NCBI RefSeq assembly: GCF_038051995.1
Contig: NZ_CP150290.1
Coordinates: forward strand, 6,486,501 to 6,550,500
Direction of reading: 5' to 3'
Origin: Paenibacillus sp. FSL H8-0537
Lineage (GTDB): Bacteria > Bacillota > Bacilli > Paenibacillales > Paenibacillaceae
DNA length: 64,000 bases
Shown here: positions 17,765 through 27,013 of the stretch, piece by piece
Layout: every line of letters begins with the position of its first letter
How positions within the stretch are numbered: position 1 is the first letter of the stretch
The notes under the pieces: generated by a model
Told to the model about the DNA's origin: nothing
Database searches by the model: none
What the model saw: the letters and a program-made list of their open reading frames with translations, nothing else
Position numbers and translations under genes: made by a program

Positions 17765-19108
17765 CTACTTTACAGTCGTCCAGTATTCCTGAATTTCCTT
17801 GGCAAGCGTAGCGCGGTCAGCTGCTCCGGCCAAATATTTCTGCATCGAAGCTCCTACCTTGCTCCAGTGATCCGCAGGGAGCGCACTCATCGATTCCTCG
17901 ATTTTGCCGCCAGAGATATACGCCCCAATCGACTTAGCAAGCGGATCTTGCGGCTCCAGTGTAATGTTTTTGAACGCAGGCACGATGTTCGCTTTATTGA
18001 TCAGGAAGTCTTGGCCCTTCTCTTTGTAAACCATCCACTCCAGGAACGTTTTCGCTGCTGCCTGCTGCTCCGGCGTGCTTTTCTCCTTGTCTAGAACGAG
18101 ACGTTTCGAGACAGCGGCGGAAATTTGCGTGTTGCCAAAATCATCTGGGTTGTTGCTGATCGGCACTGGCAGGAAGCCGTATGCGCCGCTTGCCGTATCA
18201 AAGCTGCTGATCTGCGGCCAAGCCCAGTTGCCCTGGAACCAAATGCCAACCTCACCTTTGCCCAGCACCTCAGGGCCCTTCTCATATGTGCCTGCGAGCG
18301 GAGAAGCTTTATCAATGTTGTGCTCCTTCATAATGTCGAACGTATCCATGAGGCCGTTAAACACTTTGTTGGTCGAAAGATCTACGCTTCCGCCCTTCAG
18401 ATCGGTAATAAACTGGTTTACCACCGCTTTATCCGCTGATTGTCCAGCGTAAGCGAGCGGAAGGTAGTGGGCAGCAAGCGACCAATCCATTGGCGAGACG
18501 ATTAGCGCACCCGTACCGGAGGCTTCGATCTTTTTAAACAAATCTTCCAGTGCCTGTGTCGTCGTAATGGTAGCCGGATCGAAGCTGCCGCTAACTGCTT
18601 TGTCTAAGACTGCTTTGTTGTAAATAAAACCATAGCCTTCAATCGAAAGCGGGAACGCGTAATTTTTGCCATCAAAGGTCGTCAGATCCGTGCTGCCGTC
18701 AACCTTGTCGGACATCCATTTTTCCCCGCTTAGATCGAGAATGCGATCCTTGAACTTCTCCACATCTCCTGTGTCCAGCATCGTGATTGTCGATGGGCTG
18801 TTTGCCGCATACAACGCGGATGCTTTCTCGAATGGAGACTGTCCTGCCGGAACAGGAACGATCTCCAGCGTAATAGTTGGATAGTCCTCTTTAAAGGCTT
18901 TAGCTGCATCTTCAAGCTGCGTTTGAATTTCCCCTTTGGAATTCAGCAATGTTATTTTCACTTCTCCTGAGGCGCTTCCGCTGTTTGCGCCGCCCTCAGC
19001 TGTGGATGAGTCTGCAGGCGTTGAGCCAGCATTGCCTCCGCACGCCGTTACGACTATAACCATTACCAAAGATACGAATAGAGCTTGCAAGCTTTTCCAA
19101 GATTTCAT
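17765..19108 (-). CDS. Sugar-binding lipoprotein of the ABC importer
   Basis: 447-residue family-1 extracellular solute-binding protein. Lipoprotein signal: basic MKSWK, hydrophobic core and lipobox VTAC with Cys near residue 23, then a Gly/Ser/Ala linker. Mature domain has the usual EIVPVPAGQSPFEKASALYA and GEVGIWFQGNWAWPQI blocks. It captures the sugar outside the membrane. GGGGGA precedes the ATG. First gene of the operon, driven by the consensus promoter at 19180-19208 and controlled by the LacI-type repressor just upstream. Confidence 0.93.
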   Translation of the reverse strand: MKSWKSLQALFVSLVMVIVVTACGGNAGSTPADSSTAEGGANSGSASGEVKITLLNSKGEIQTQLEDAAKAFKEDYPTITLEIVPVPAGQSPFEKASALYAANSPSTITMLDTGDVEKFKDRILDLSGEKWMSDKVDGSTDLTTFDGKNYAFPLSIEGYGFIYNKAVLDKAVSGSFDPATITTTQALEDLFKKIEASGTGALIVSPMDWSLAAHYLPLAYAGQSADKAVVNQFITDLKGGSVDLSTNKVFNGLMDTFDIMKEHNIDKASPLAGTYEKGPEVLGKGEVGIWFQGNWAWPQISSFDTASGAYGFLPVPISNNPDDFGNTQISAAVSKRLVLDKEKSTPEQQAAAKTFLEWMVYKEKGQDFLINKANIVPAFKNITLEPQDPLAKSIGAYISGGKIEESMSALPADHWSKVGASMQKYLAGAADRATLAKEIQEYWTTVK

Positions 19109-19179
19109 TTGTTCGTCCCCCGATTCTAAATAATAAATATTCTATGATGGAACCATTTTATAAACCGCTTTCATAACGT

Positions 19180-19208
19180 ATTATAGTCCGTGCTAAAAAA
19201 TATGTCAA
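19180..19208 (-). promoter_or_regulatory. Consensus sigma-A promoter of the sucrose operon
   Basis: On the minus strand: TTGACA, exactly 17 bases, TATAAT, so both boxes match the consensus perfectly. The -35 box lies inside the first LacI-type operator (19203-19218). Such a strong promoter would need tight repression. Confidence 0.92.
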
Positions 19209-19235
19209 TCGTTTGACATGTCAAACGATTGACAT
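19202..19235. promoter_or_regulatory. Double LacI-type operator
   Basis: Two abutting 16-mers with the central CG typical of LacI-family sites: TGTCAATCGTTTGACA (19203-19218) and its exact reverse complement (19219-19234). With flanking bases they form a perfect 34-bp palindrome. Located between the repressor gene and the operon it should control, over the -35 box. Confidence 0.88.
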
Positions 19236-19249
19236 TACAAACAAAAAAT

Positions 19250-19277
19250 AAAAATCCCTTGTTGTATAAGGGATTTC
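19250..19277 (-). terminator. Terminator of the LacI-type repressor gene
   Basis: On the minus strand AAATCCCTT pairs with AAGGGATTT followed by TTATTTTTT. It lies directly after the repressor stop and before the operator. Confidence 0.85.
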
Positions 19278-19285
19278 AACCGTTC

Positions 19286-20263
19286 TTAAGTCGTCACTCT
19301 CTCCACCAGTTCAACATCCAAAACATACCGGTGCTCCAGCGGCTCATTGTTCATTTGCCGGATGATTGAATCAACTGCAACCCGCCCGATTTCGGCAATC
19401 GGCTGGCGAATTGTCGTTAGCGCCGGCGTTATCCAATTGGCCGCACTCACATCATCATAGCCAATTATTTTGATCTGCTCCGGAATAGACTTGTCCGCCT
19501 TGCGGCATTCCTTCACTGCGAAGGAAGCGATAATATCGCTTGTCGCAAACAGGCCATCGATTTCAGGATGCTCCGCAAACAGACGGCTCATAATCTGCTC
19601 ATACTGCTGCTCGTCAAACACGTTCATATCCGTCTGAATAATAATCGGTTCGATCCCATTTGCAGCCATTACGTCACGGAAAGCAGCCGTTCGCTGGTTC
19701 GCCAGCAGCTGAAGCTCTAAATTCCCGCAAATATGCGCAATTTTTCTGCAGCCTTTGTCTACTAGCAGCTGTGCTGCGAGCCTGCCGCCCTTGTAATTGT
19801 CCGATGAAATAAACGGAATTTCCTCGCTGATCTGCCGATCTATCGTTACAATCGGGGAATGCAGCTCCTTATACTCCTTAACCTCAAGCGTGTGGCTGCC
19901 CATAATAATACCGTCTACTCGGTTGCGCTTGAGCATATCGATGTATTCCTTCTCCTTCACAGGATCAAGATGCGAGTTGCATAGCATAATTTTATAGCCT
20001 TTCTCGTAGGCATAACGTTCGACATGGCTCGCTAGCTCAGCGAAAAAGGGATGAGCCACGTTCGGAATAATAAGCCCGATGACATTGGATTGCTTGCGCA
20101 GCAAAGAACGTGCCAGCTCATTCGGCTGATAATTCAGCTCCTTCATCGTCTGGAACACCTTATTGCGGGTCGTCTCGCTAATGTACCCCCTGTTGTTTAA
20201 TACGCGGGAGACCGTCGTTACCGATACTTTAGCCATCTTCGCGACATCATGAATAGTTGCCAT
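19286..20263 (-). CDS. LacI-family repressor of the sucrose operon
   Basis: 325 residues. The N-terminal HTH is complete: TIHDVAKMAKVSVTTVSRVL (residues 3-22), followed by the hinge helix ELARSLLRKQSNVIGL. The periplasmic-binding-like effector domain has the usual IIPNVAHPFFAELA and the C-terminal TTIRQPIAEIGRVAVD block. AAGGAG precedes the ATG. It lies upstream of the sugar operon in the same direction with a dedicated terminator and a double operator between, so local control of the operon is strongly implied. The inducer is probably sucrose or a derived sugar (inference). Confidence 0.94.
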   Translation of the reverse strand: MATIHDVAKMAKVSVTTVSRVLNNRGYISETTRNKVFQTMKELNYQPNELARSLLRKQSNVIGLIIPNVAHPFFAELASHVERYAYEKGYKIMLCNSHLDPVKEKEYIDMLKRNRVDGIIMGSHTLEVKEYKELHSPIVTIDRQISEEIPFISSDNYKGGRLAAQLLVDKGCRKIAHICGNLELQLLANQRTAAFRDVMAANGIEPIIIQTDMNVFDEQQYEQIMSRLFAEHPEIDGLFATSDIIASFAVKECRKADKSIPEQIKIIGYDDVSAANWITPALTTIRQPIAEIGRVAVDSIIRQMNNEPLEHRYVLDVELVERVTT

Positions 20264-20368
20264 AAAATCTCCTTCTCATTCCCAAAAAGTTATACGCTTT
20301 CAAACTGATCTTTCATCATACCACAAGAAGCCTATGGTCAAGAGGACAGCTTCAGCATGCTTAAATTC

Positions 20369-20424
20369 TAAAAAAAAGAGCTGTTCACATCGCCCCATCC
20401 GGCGCGTCTGCAAACAGCTCTGCT
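20369..20424 (-). terminator. Terminator of murA
   Basis: On the minus strand GAGCTGTT pairs with AACAGCTC over a GC-rich 27-base loop, followed by eight T. It closes the murA transcript before the repressor gene. Confidence 0.88.
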
Positions 20425-20442
20425 CTTATGCTTATTAAATGG

Positions 20443-21879
20443 TTAAGCCCAAGTAGGCTGAACCTTCAAAACCGTTGCTTCCTTCTCACGCTTGAAGCTA
20501 GAAGACGAATCCAGCTCCACTGCTGCTATAGCAGCGGCCGTTTCCTTCGCTTGTTCTACAGCAGCGACCGCTTTAGCTTGAAGTACATTTTCCACTTCAG
20601 CCGCCTGCAGCTCTTCCTCCTCCGCTTCAACGCGGTGAATAAGCGCTCCAAGCGAAGCCAGCTTGCCTGTAATATCTACATAACCGCGATCTACGTGGTG
20701 GATACCCGTTACTTCCGTCTCGCCATCCGCACGCAATGCTGCACAGATCAAGGCTGCGCCTGCACGCAGGTCCGTCGCACATACTTTCGCGCCAGTTAGC
20801 GGCATATTTCCGCTAACGATAGCGGAACGGCCTTCGATCTTAATATGCGCATTCATCTTCTGGAATTCTTCCACATGCATGAAGCGATTCTCAAATACCG
20901 TTTCGGTTACAACCGACGTACCTTCGGATACGAGCAAGAGCGCCATCATTTGCGATTGCATATCCGTCGGGAAGCCTGGATGCGGCAACGTCTTCACGTC
21001 TACCGACTTCAGCGGGTGATCCGCTTTAACCCGAATGCCGTTATCCGACTCCAGCACCTCGACGCCCATCTCTTGCAGCTTGGAAATGACCGGTGTCAAA
21101 TGATCGCCAATCGCGCCTTCCACAAATACGTCGCCGCCTGTAATCGCTGCAGCAATCATATAAGTACCCGCTTCTACCCGATCAGGAATAACATGATGCG
21201 TCACACCGTGCAAGCTTTCAACGCCTTCAATGCGAATGAGTCCTGTGCCCGCGCCGCGAACCTTCGCGCCCATCGCGTTCAAATAATTGGCGAGGTCGAC
21301 GATTTCCGGCTCCTTCGCGGCATTCTCAAGCAGCGTTGTGCCTTCTGCGAGTGCAGCAGCCATCATAATGTTCTCGGTAGCGCCTACGCTTGCTACGTCG
21401 AGATATATTTTTGCGCCCTTGAGACGCGTGCTTGTGCTTGCTTCAATGAAGCCGTGTCCGAGCGTAATTTCCGCTCCCATCGCTTCGAAGCCTTTCAAAT
21501 GCTGATCAATCGGACGTGTGCCAATCGCGCAGCCGCCTGGAAGCGAAATACGCACCTTGCCGATTCGTGCAAGCAGCGGTCCCATAACAAGGAAGGAAGC
21601 ACGCATTTTGCGAATCAGCTCATAGGGCGCCTCATAAGAAGCAATTGTTCCCGCCGATATTCTCATTGTTGTATCTTGATACGATATCGTTGCGCCTAAT
21701 GATGCCAATACCTTCTGTATAGTCATGACATCGTCGAGGAGGGGAACGTCACAGATGACGCTGTCTCCTTCCGTCGCAAGTAAAGAGGCTGCTAGAATGG
21801 GGAGTACTGCATTTTTTGCACCGCTGACACGTACCGTTCCCGATAAACGCTTGCCTCCGCGGACGATAATTTTGGTCAT
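20443..21879 (-). CDS. murA: UDP-GlcNAc 1-carboxyvinyltransferase MurA
   Basis: Transfers enolpyruvate from PEP to UDP-GlcNAc, the first committed step of peptidoglycan synthesis; target of fosfomycin. Lys22-Asn23 in [13 protein letters not shown] and catalytic Cys117 in [13 protein letters not shown] are present, so the enzyme should be fosfomycin-sensitive in principle. At 478 residues it is about 45 longer than typical MurA: after the normal end near HRVEAEEE there is an Ala/Glu/Val-rich helical stretch and a basic tail ending KVQPTWA. GGAGGG precedes the ATG. Position next to ywzB and upstream of spoIID identifies it as the murAA paralogue. Confidence 0.96.
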   Translation of the reverse strand: MTKIIVRGGKRLSGTVRVSGAKNAVLPILAASLLATEGDSVICDVPLLDDVMTIQKVLASLGATISYQDTTMRISAGTIASYEAPYELIRKMRASFLVMGPLLARIGKVRISLPGGCAIGTRPIDQHLKGFEAMGAEITLGHGFIEASTSTRLKGAKIYLDVASVGATENIMMAAALAEGTTLLENAAKEPEIVDLANYLNAMGAKVRGAGTGLIRIEGVESLHGVTHHVIPDRVEAGTYMIAAAITGGDVFVEGAIGDHLTPVISKLQEMGVEVLESDNGIRVKADHPLKSVDVKTLPHPGFPTDMQSQMMALLLVSEGTSVVTETVFENRFMHVEEFQKMNAHIKIEGRSAIVSGNMPLTGAKVCATDLRAGAALICAALRADGETEVTGIHHVDRGYVDITGKLASLGALIHRVEAEEEELQAAEVENVLQAKAVAAVEQAKETAAAIAAVELDSSSSFKREKEATVLKVQPTWA

Positions 21880-22190
21880 CTTATGGTTCCCTCCGCGAAC
21901 TGAATTTCTGTCTCTCGCTTTAAAATTATTGTTTAAAAGTGAAAAATTCCCGTCTTAATCCAAACTCCATATTAACACTTATCTACACTAATCGACAAGC
22001 TTTAAATTTCCGTGTAACCGCAGCATTTAAAGCAGCCCTATCCTGACCCTAACATCTTATGCTGAACGATGCTTTTAGGTGTTGCCCTGCCTGATACTGG
22101 AACAAAATTCCCGCACTTGTATAGCGTTCGGAAGCGGGCGGGATTTTCAGTCCGTCATGTACTACCCATTGTTAACATATTCCGCTCTCG
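21880..22190. other. Intergenic region between ywzB and murA
   Basis: 311 bases without a gene. On the minus strand AATCCCGC (22139-22146) pairs with GCGGGAATT (22108-22116), giving a terminator-like hairpin followed by TTGTTCC just after ywzB. The remainder must carry the murA promoter, but no convincing -35/-10 pair was found. The ywmB gene found here in B. subtilis is absent. Confidence 0.55.
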
Positions 22191-22457
22191 TTATTCGACA
22201 AAACTCTTCAGCATTGTCGTCCAAGACCAGTAATCCAAAATGAAGCTGGCAAATGCGTGCCCGAGTATGACAGCAATAACCGCCTGCAACATGCGAGCCT
22301 TCGGGCTGCGGGGAAAAGCAAAAAATGCTTCCCATTTCAGCTCCTGCATAATAAACCATATAAGTATAATGCTAACGAGCGTTACAACAATGGAGAACAG
22401 TCCCGTTACTCCTGTGGCTGTCTGCATGCTGTTCAACATATCCTGAGTCAAACCCAT
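22191..22457 (-). CDS. ywzB: DUF1146 membrane protein YwzB
   Basis: 88 residues with two membrane helices: FSIVVTLVSIILIWFIMQEL and a second around IAVILGHAFASFILDYW. Between them lies the short cytoplasmic FFAFPRSPKARML loop. Length, topology and position before murA match the DUF1146/YwzB family, whose function is unknown. GGAGC stands 7 bases before the ATG. It lies 70 bases downstream of the protease gene. Confidence 0.85.
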   Translation of the reverse strand: MGLTQDMLNSMQTATGVTGLFSIVVTLVSIILIWFIMQELKWEAFFAFPRSPKARMLQAVIAVILGHAFASFILDYWSWTTMLKSFVE

Positions 22458-22527
22458 CTGTGCTCCAAATGCCTCCTTCTATTCACCTTAAGTTCCGGTG
22501 TGCCGCCTGTTTACTCCTTTACTAAGG

Positions 22528-25068
22528 CTACTGCACGAGCAGCCGCTCTTTAGTAAATGGCCCCCCTCTGCTTTCCAGGGCAGGGTCCTCCATTCCAAAC
22601 ATGCGGCGTGCTTCATCGCCTCCCGCTTCGCTTACCGGGAGCTGCTGCTCAGTCATCGCAGCAGCTCCAGAAACTGCATTTTTGACCGTGACCTTGAAGC
22701 GGTAATATTGCTTGTCGAAGGGCTCATTGGCTGTCAGTTTAAAATAATAAACGCCAGCAGGAAGCCGCTTGTTTTTCACTTCGAGCTTGCCTGTGCTGCC
22801 TGTTTTCTGTGCAAACAGCTGCTGCTGCTTTTTATCGTATGCTATGACTTGCATTACCTTTCCTGACGGAACATTAAACACTTGCAAATCAATTTGGCTC
22901 GCTTTGGTGAGGCGCAGCTGGAACCAATCGACATCGGTGCTGCTGTCAATGACACCTACATACTCTGTACCGCTGCGTATGCTCAAGCCTTCGTAATACT
23001 GATTGTTTGGCTCGTTAGGATCATCGTATTTCGGCACATAATTAATTTTAAGCGTGTACTGTCCAATAACGGGGCTGGCCTCAGACGAAATCGCATTATG
23101 CACACGAATATAATATTTCCCGGGTGTTACTGTCAAGATAGGCGAGATTTCAGCTTGGCCTTCCGACTCCTCGTCATAGGTCCGAAGCGATTGTCCGGCG
23201 CGCTGAATTGCAAGGCCTGGATCAATTCGCGCTGTATTCCCTTCCAAGGTAAGGCGCAGCGTGCCGCTTTGCTTGAAGGTAATCGCATACCAGTCGCGAT
23301 CCGCCTTCTGATGGAAGTTGCCCACTACCGTCTGGCTGCGCGGCGACAAAGCGAATGCTTCATACGTCTGGTCATTCGATTCATAAGCATCAGGCTTCAT
23401 GATAAAAGAGGAGTCCAGCAAATAAGGCTGGCGGGCGCCGTTATCGCTGTTCATAAACTGGACGCCTATTTTTTGCGTCCCTTTCTTTACCGTGAACTCG
23501 GCATTGCCACTGGCAAGCTTCGTCGTATACGTATTTTTTTGGACACCGTTCACATAATGCAGCAGCCGAATTGGCGGAATCGCGGCTCCAGATTCTGTGA
23601 GCGACTGGTATTTCATCGTGAGCTTGCCGTCATACGGAGCCTCCACCGTATACCAGTCGATATCCTTGCCCGTATTCAGAACGGCAGATATTTGCTTGTT
23701 CAAGGGTAGAAGCGCAGCCGTGCCCCTCGTGTCATTCGGCTCAAAGCCGTCGGCATTAACTGGTGTGCTCAATGCTTTATCAATTTGCAGCAGCCCGTAG
23801 CCTGTGCGATTGTCGAAGCCAGACTGGCCAATGTTGCGCGTCGTTTGGCGCAGCAGCTCCCTGACTTGATACGTTTTGAGCTTCGGATAACTGGCCCAGA
23901 TGAGTGCCGCCGCCGCAGCCACCTGAGGAGCAGCCATCGACGTGCCCTCCTCCTTCTTATAGCTCCCGCCTACCGCCGTCGTATAAACGTTCCAGGCTGC
24001 TGACAAATCCAGCTCCGTACCGGGATTCGAACGCAAATCTGGCGAATTGTCAGCCTTCACGCCGCCAACGGCAAGCACCGTCGAATAAGCGGCAGGGTAT
24101 TTTACAACAGCCATGCCTTCGAGCGACTGACCGTCATTGCCCGCGGCCGCTACTAGCAGCACCCCTTTGCTTTCGGCATAGTTTACAATGTCCTGCATAT
24201 AAGGAGAATAACGATATAATCCGACGGAGAGCACGACGATTTTGGCTTGCTTGCGCACGGCGTACAAAATCGCTTCGCCCAAATCCTGCTCCGTGCCATC
24301 GCCATTATGATCAAGCGCCTTGATCGGCATCAGCTTCGCTTTCCACAAAATGCCGGACACGCCAATGCCATTGTTGCCAGATGCGGCGATCACTCCGGCC
24401 ACGCTTGTCCCGTGGCCGTTATTATCCTCAGGCGGCATGTCCGTATCGATCAAGTTGATGCCGGGGACGAGATTTTTCTTGAGATCGGGATGGTCGAGAT
24501 CGATGCCCGTATCGACAATCGCGATTGTCAGCGCGGTTTGCTCGCGCACGGTTTTCCAAGCGGCTAGCGCGCCGATCTGCTTGAGATAGCTTTGCTTCGC
24601 AAGCTCGGGGTCGCTGGCCGCCACTTTTGGCGCAGCGGCGGCTGCAAGGGCCGAAGCCTCGCCGGCGGCAGCTTCGGCTGGAGGGCTGTCGTCCGCCTGC
24701 TGTGCGGCGGACAGCTCTAAGGCGTGCACCCGACCATTCGGGTGCACGTATTCGACGCCCGGCGTGCTTCGCAGCCGGCGCAGCCATGCTTCGACGTCCG
24801 CCGATGCCTCGGCCGGACGTACGACGTCGACCGCCGCCTCAGCCTGGCGGCGGATCACGAGCGTCCCGCGCAGCTCAGCTGCTTGCGCGGGGTCGCTCCA
24901 TTTGAGGAGCCAGCTTTGCGGCGGCTCCTCTTTAGCACTTGGGGCGGCGTCAATGCGCTCCGCCGCCAAGGGCACTGCGGCGGGTACAACGCCGCAGAGC
25001 AACATAATCGCCAGCAGCGCAGCAAGCTGGCGGCGCAAACTGCGGAACCTACCATGATTAAGCTTCAT
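22528..25068 (-). CDS. Secreted subtilisin-like (S8) protease with three PPC domains
   Basis: 846 residues. Signal peptide at residues 1-37 with core LAALLAIMLLCGVVPAAVPL; a propeptide of about 140 residues rich in Ala and Glu; then the S8 domain with Asp186 (VDTGID), His219 (GHGTSVAG), Asn in AAAGND and Ser377 (GTSMAAP). The C-terminal half holds three beta-sandwich modules, each with the PPC-type D(I/R/V)DWY/F motif. The frame opens 23 codons earlier, but those codons come from the tandem-repeat leader, so ATG 25068 is preferred; its ribosome site (AAAGG) is weak. Likely extracellular or wall-associated nutrient protease. Confidence 0.9.
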   Translation of the reverse strand: MKLNHGRFRSLRRQLAALLAIMLLCGVVPAAVPLAAERIDAAPSAKEEPPQSWLLKWSDPAQAAELRGTLVIRRQAEAAVDVVRPAEASADVEAWLRRLRSTPGVEYVHPNGRVHALELSAAQQADDSPPAEAAAGEASALAAAAAPKVAASDPELAKQSYLKQIGALAAWKTVREQTALTIAIVDTGIDLDHPDLKKNLVPGINLIDTDMPPEDNNGHGTSVAGVIAASGNNGIGVSGILWKAKLMPIKALDHNGDGTEQDLGEAILYAVRKQAKIVVLSVGLYRYSPYMQDIVNYAESKGVLLVAAAGNDGQSLEGMAVVKYPAAYSTVLAVGGVKADNSPDLRSNPGTELDLSAAWNVYTTAVGGSYKKEEGTSMAAPQVAAAAALIWASYPKLKTYQVRELLRQTTRNIGQSGFDNRTGYGLLQIDKALSTPVNADGFEPNDTRGTAALLPLNKQISAVLNTGKDIDWYTVEAPYDGKLTMKYQSLTESGAAIPPIRLLHYVNGVQKNTYTTKLASGNAEFTVKKGTQKIGVQFMNSDNGARQPYLLDSSFIMKPDAYESNDQTYEAFALSPRSQTVVGNFHQKADRDWYAITFKQSGTLRLTLEGNTARIDPGLAIQRAGQSLRTYDEESEGQAEISPILTVTPGKYYIRVHNAISSEASPVIGQYTLKINYVPKYDDPNEPNNQYYEGLSIRSGTEYVGVIDSSTDVDWFQLRLTKASQIDLQVFNVPSGKVMQVIAYDKKQQQLFAQKTGSTGKLEVKNKRLPAGVYYFKLTANEPFDKQYYRFKVTVKNAVSGAAAMTEQQLPVSEAGGDEARRMFGMEDPALESRGGPFTKERLLVQ

Positions 25069-25081
25069 GTTATTATTCTGC

Positions 25082-25283
25082 CTTTGCATTCGTATTTTTC
25101 TCGCACTTTGCATTCGTAATTTTCTCATGCTTTTCATACATGCTTTTCATTTGCGCTCTTCATTCGCACTTCGCACTTGCACTTGCACTTGCACTTGCAC
25201 TCCGCACTTCGCACTTGCACTCCGCACTTCGCACTTGCACTCCGCACTTCGCACTTGCACTCCGCACTTGCACTTCGCACTCA
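25082..25283. repeat. Short tandem repeats in the protease leader
   Basis: Three perfect copies of the 20-mer TCCGCACTTCGCACTTGCAC run from 25201 to 25260, with a fourth diverged copy after. Just left is a GCACTT hexamer repeated about five times (25169-25200). Further left, a 22-bp unit beginning TTGCATTCGTA occurs twice and ATGCTTTTCAT occurs twice. The array lies upstream of the protease start and downstream of nuoN. Confidence 0.9.
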
Positions 25284-25494
25284 TTCTTGCCCGCAATAAA
25301 CATCTATTTAATGCCGTTGTATCCGCTAACTCTCTCATTCTAATACCGTTGAATCTGCTAACTCTCCCCTGTAACTTTCGCGCTTCGAGCAGACTTGTCC
25401 TTGTTCTCGCTTAAGATAACGACTAGAGACCCCGCTTGCAGGAATCCATACTGTCTTCTTACCCAGTAGGGGCCCTTCCAATCAGCAGTCCCAG
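25284..25494. other. Remainder of the intergenic region between nuoN and the protease gene
   Basis: 211 bases. A duplicated GTTGNATCNGCTAACTCTC segment (around 25316-25335 and 25343-25362) is the only structure seen. No convincing terminator for the nuo genes was found, so read-through into the protease gene is possible. Confidence 0.5.
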
Positions 25495-27009
25495 CTACTT
25501 CATCAGCAAGCCTGGGAACAAGCCCAGCACGACAAGAGTAACGGCGCAAATCGCAATACCCACAGAAGCGGCAAGGGGAAGCGGAAGCGTCCGCTCGTCG
25601 CTGCCTGTTCTCATGAACATTTGCCGGATGAAGCCGAAATAAGCATAGGCGGCCGCCAGACTGCACACAGCCATGACGCCCAGCAGCCAATAGGCCTCTG
25701 CTGCGGTGCTGCCCAGCCAAATATACACTTTAGCAAAAAAGCCTCCTGTAACGGGCATTCCTGCAAGCGACAGAACGAAAACAGTCATAGCCGCCGCGAG
25801 CCAAGGTGACCGATGATACAAGCCAGCCAGACCGCTGAGCTTGCCATGCCCCACCGCTTTCTGAACGACTGCCAAAACTGCCGTAGCCCCAAACATCGCC
25901 AGCATATACACAGAGAATTGATAGACGAGCGGTGCCAATGAGCTGCTGTAAACAGGTGCAAGACTAAGCGCAACCGGAACAAGCAAATAACCGCTGTTGA
26001 TGACGCTCGCCCAGCCCAATATATGAGCAGCCTGCTTTTGTCTCAGCAGGGCGACCGTGCCCCAAGCTATTTGGCTGGCTGCAATTGCCTGCAAGCCGAT
26101 ATAGGCGCTATTGAAACCCAATAGTTGAACAATTCCCATTTCATGGAGCAAGTGAAATAATACAGCGGCAGTTGCCCCTTGGCCTGCTATCGTCAGAAAT
26201 ATTGCGCCAGCCATATAAGAGAAGCTTGTGCTTTTATTCTCATCGTTTGATACCCAGATGCCAAATGGCAGAGCTGCCACTTTAACGCCCAAACCACATG
26301 CCATCAGCAAAATAGCTATGTAGACAAGTGAAGCATACGGCTTCAAATCAGAAATGCCCGCGCGAATAGCAGAAAAGTCCAGCTCTCCAGTAAAACCATA
26401 AATATAAGACATGCCGAACAGCAGCAGGGCAGTAGCGACACCGGAACGAGCCGAGAAGCGCAATGCCGGGCGCCCGGGCCGCGAAAGCTGCTTATAGCGC
26501 TTGTCTAACGAGGCAAAAATCAAGCTGAGCGCCGCCAAGCTAAATAGCTCAAGTCCAACATACAATGTAATCAGATTGGAAGGCGTCAGCATCAGACGAA
26601 TACCAAGCAGGGCTGCAGGAATATAAAAATAATGGTTGATACGCTGCTCCCGCTCTTCTCCGAGGCTGAGCAGCACCACTACGATTGCGCCCGCAATAGC
26701 CAGCAGAAACATTAGGCTTTCCGTATTCAAGGCAAGATACGTGATTCCCGCGACTCCGCCGGTCTGTCTGCCTGCTGCAATCGCTATCGCCGCCTCTGCA
26801 TCATTCGCTAACATGCGCCATAAAGCGGCCGCAAATACGATGGCCAGCCAAGGCAGCATCAGCCCGCCTGACGGCGCTCCCTTTCGGTTCCACAAGCGAA
26901 ACCGGTAACCAGCAGCCAGCATAACCAGCAGCAAAAGGAGGAGCAGCTCCGGAATAAGCTGCACCGTACCCAACCAAAACTGCGACCCCAGCGCTTCACT
27001 ATTTGTCAT
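25495..27009 (-). CDS. nuoN: Complex I subunit N homologue
   Basis: 504 residues, 13-14 membrane helices, antiporter-like subunit of NADH:quinone oxidoreductase. The TM5 Glu is kept (Glu154, GLELFSLAAL), as are the TM7 Lys (Lys243, GLGVKVAALPF) and the TM12 Lys in GGFFAKVYIW. The TM8 Lys (E. coli Lys247) is replaced by Thr273 in my alignment and the usual GAPAPVS segment reads NKSTSFS. GGAGGG precedes the ATG, four bases after the nuoM stop. Best preserved of the four subunits here. Whether it forms part of a working complex I is doubtful, since the hydrophilic arm and NuoH are not in this region. Confidence 0.85.
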   Translation of the reverse strand: MTNSEALGSQFWLGTVQLIPELLLLLLLVMLAAGYRFRLWNRKGAPSGGLMLPWLAIVFAAALWRMLANDAEAAIAIAAGRQTGGVAGITYLALNTESLMFLLAIAGAIVVVLLSLGEEREQRINHYFYIPAALLGIRLMLTPSNLITLYVGLELFSLAALSLIFASLDKRYKQLSRPGRPALRFSARSGVATALLLFGMSYIYGFTGELDFSAIRAGISDLKPYASLVYIAILLMACGLGVKVAALPFGIWVSNDENKSTSFSYMAGAIFLTIAGQGATAAVLFHLLHEMGIVQLLGFNSAYIGLQAIAASQIAWGTVALLRQKQAAHILGWASVINSGYLLVPVALSLAPVYSSSLAPLVYQFSVYMLAMFGATAVLAVVQKAVGHGKLSGLAGLYHRSPWLAAAMTVFVLSLAGMPVTGGFFAKVYIWLGSTAAEAYWLLGVMAVCSLAAAYAYFGFIRQMFMRTGSDERTLPLPLAASVGIAICAVTLVVLGLFPGLLMK

Positions 27010-27013
27010 GAGC

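Noticed and set aside
20845..21699. 284-residue plus-strand frame opposite murA
   Set aside because: Antisense shadow of the conserved murA coding sequence; rich in Cys, His and Arg as expected for reverse translation.
25201..25260. Possible CRISPR array (three identical 20-mers)
   Set aside because: The repeats abut with no spacers and no cas genes are present; this is a tandem repeat.
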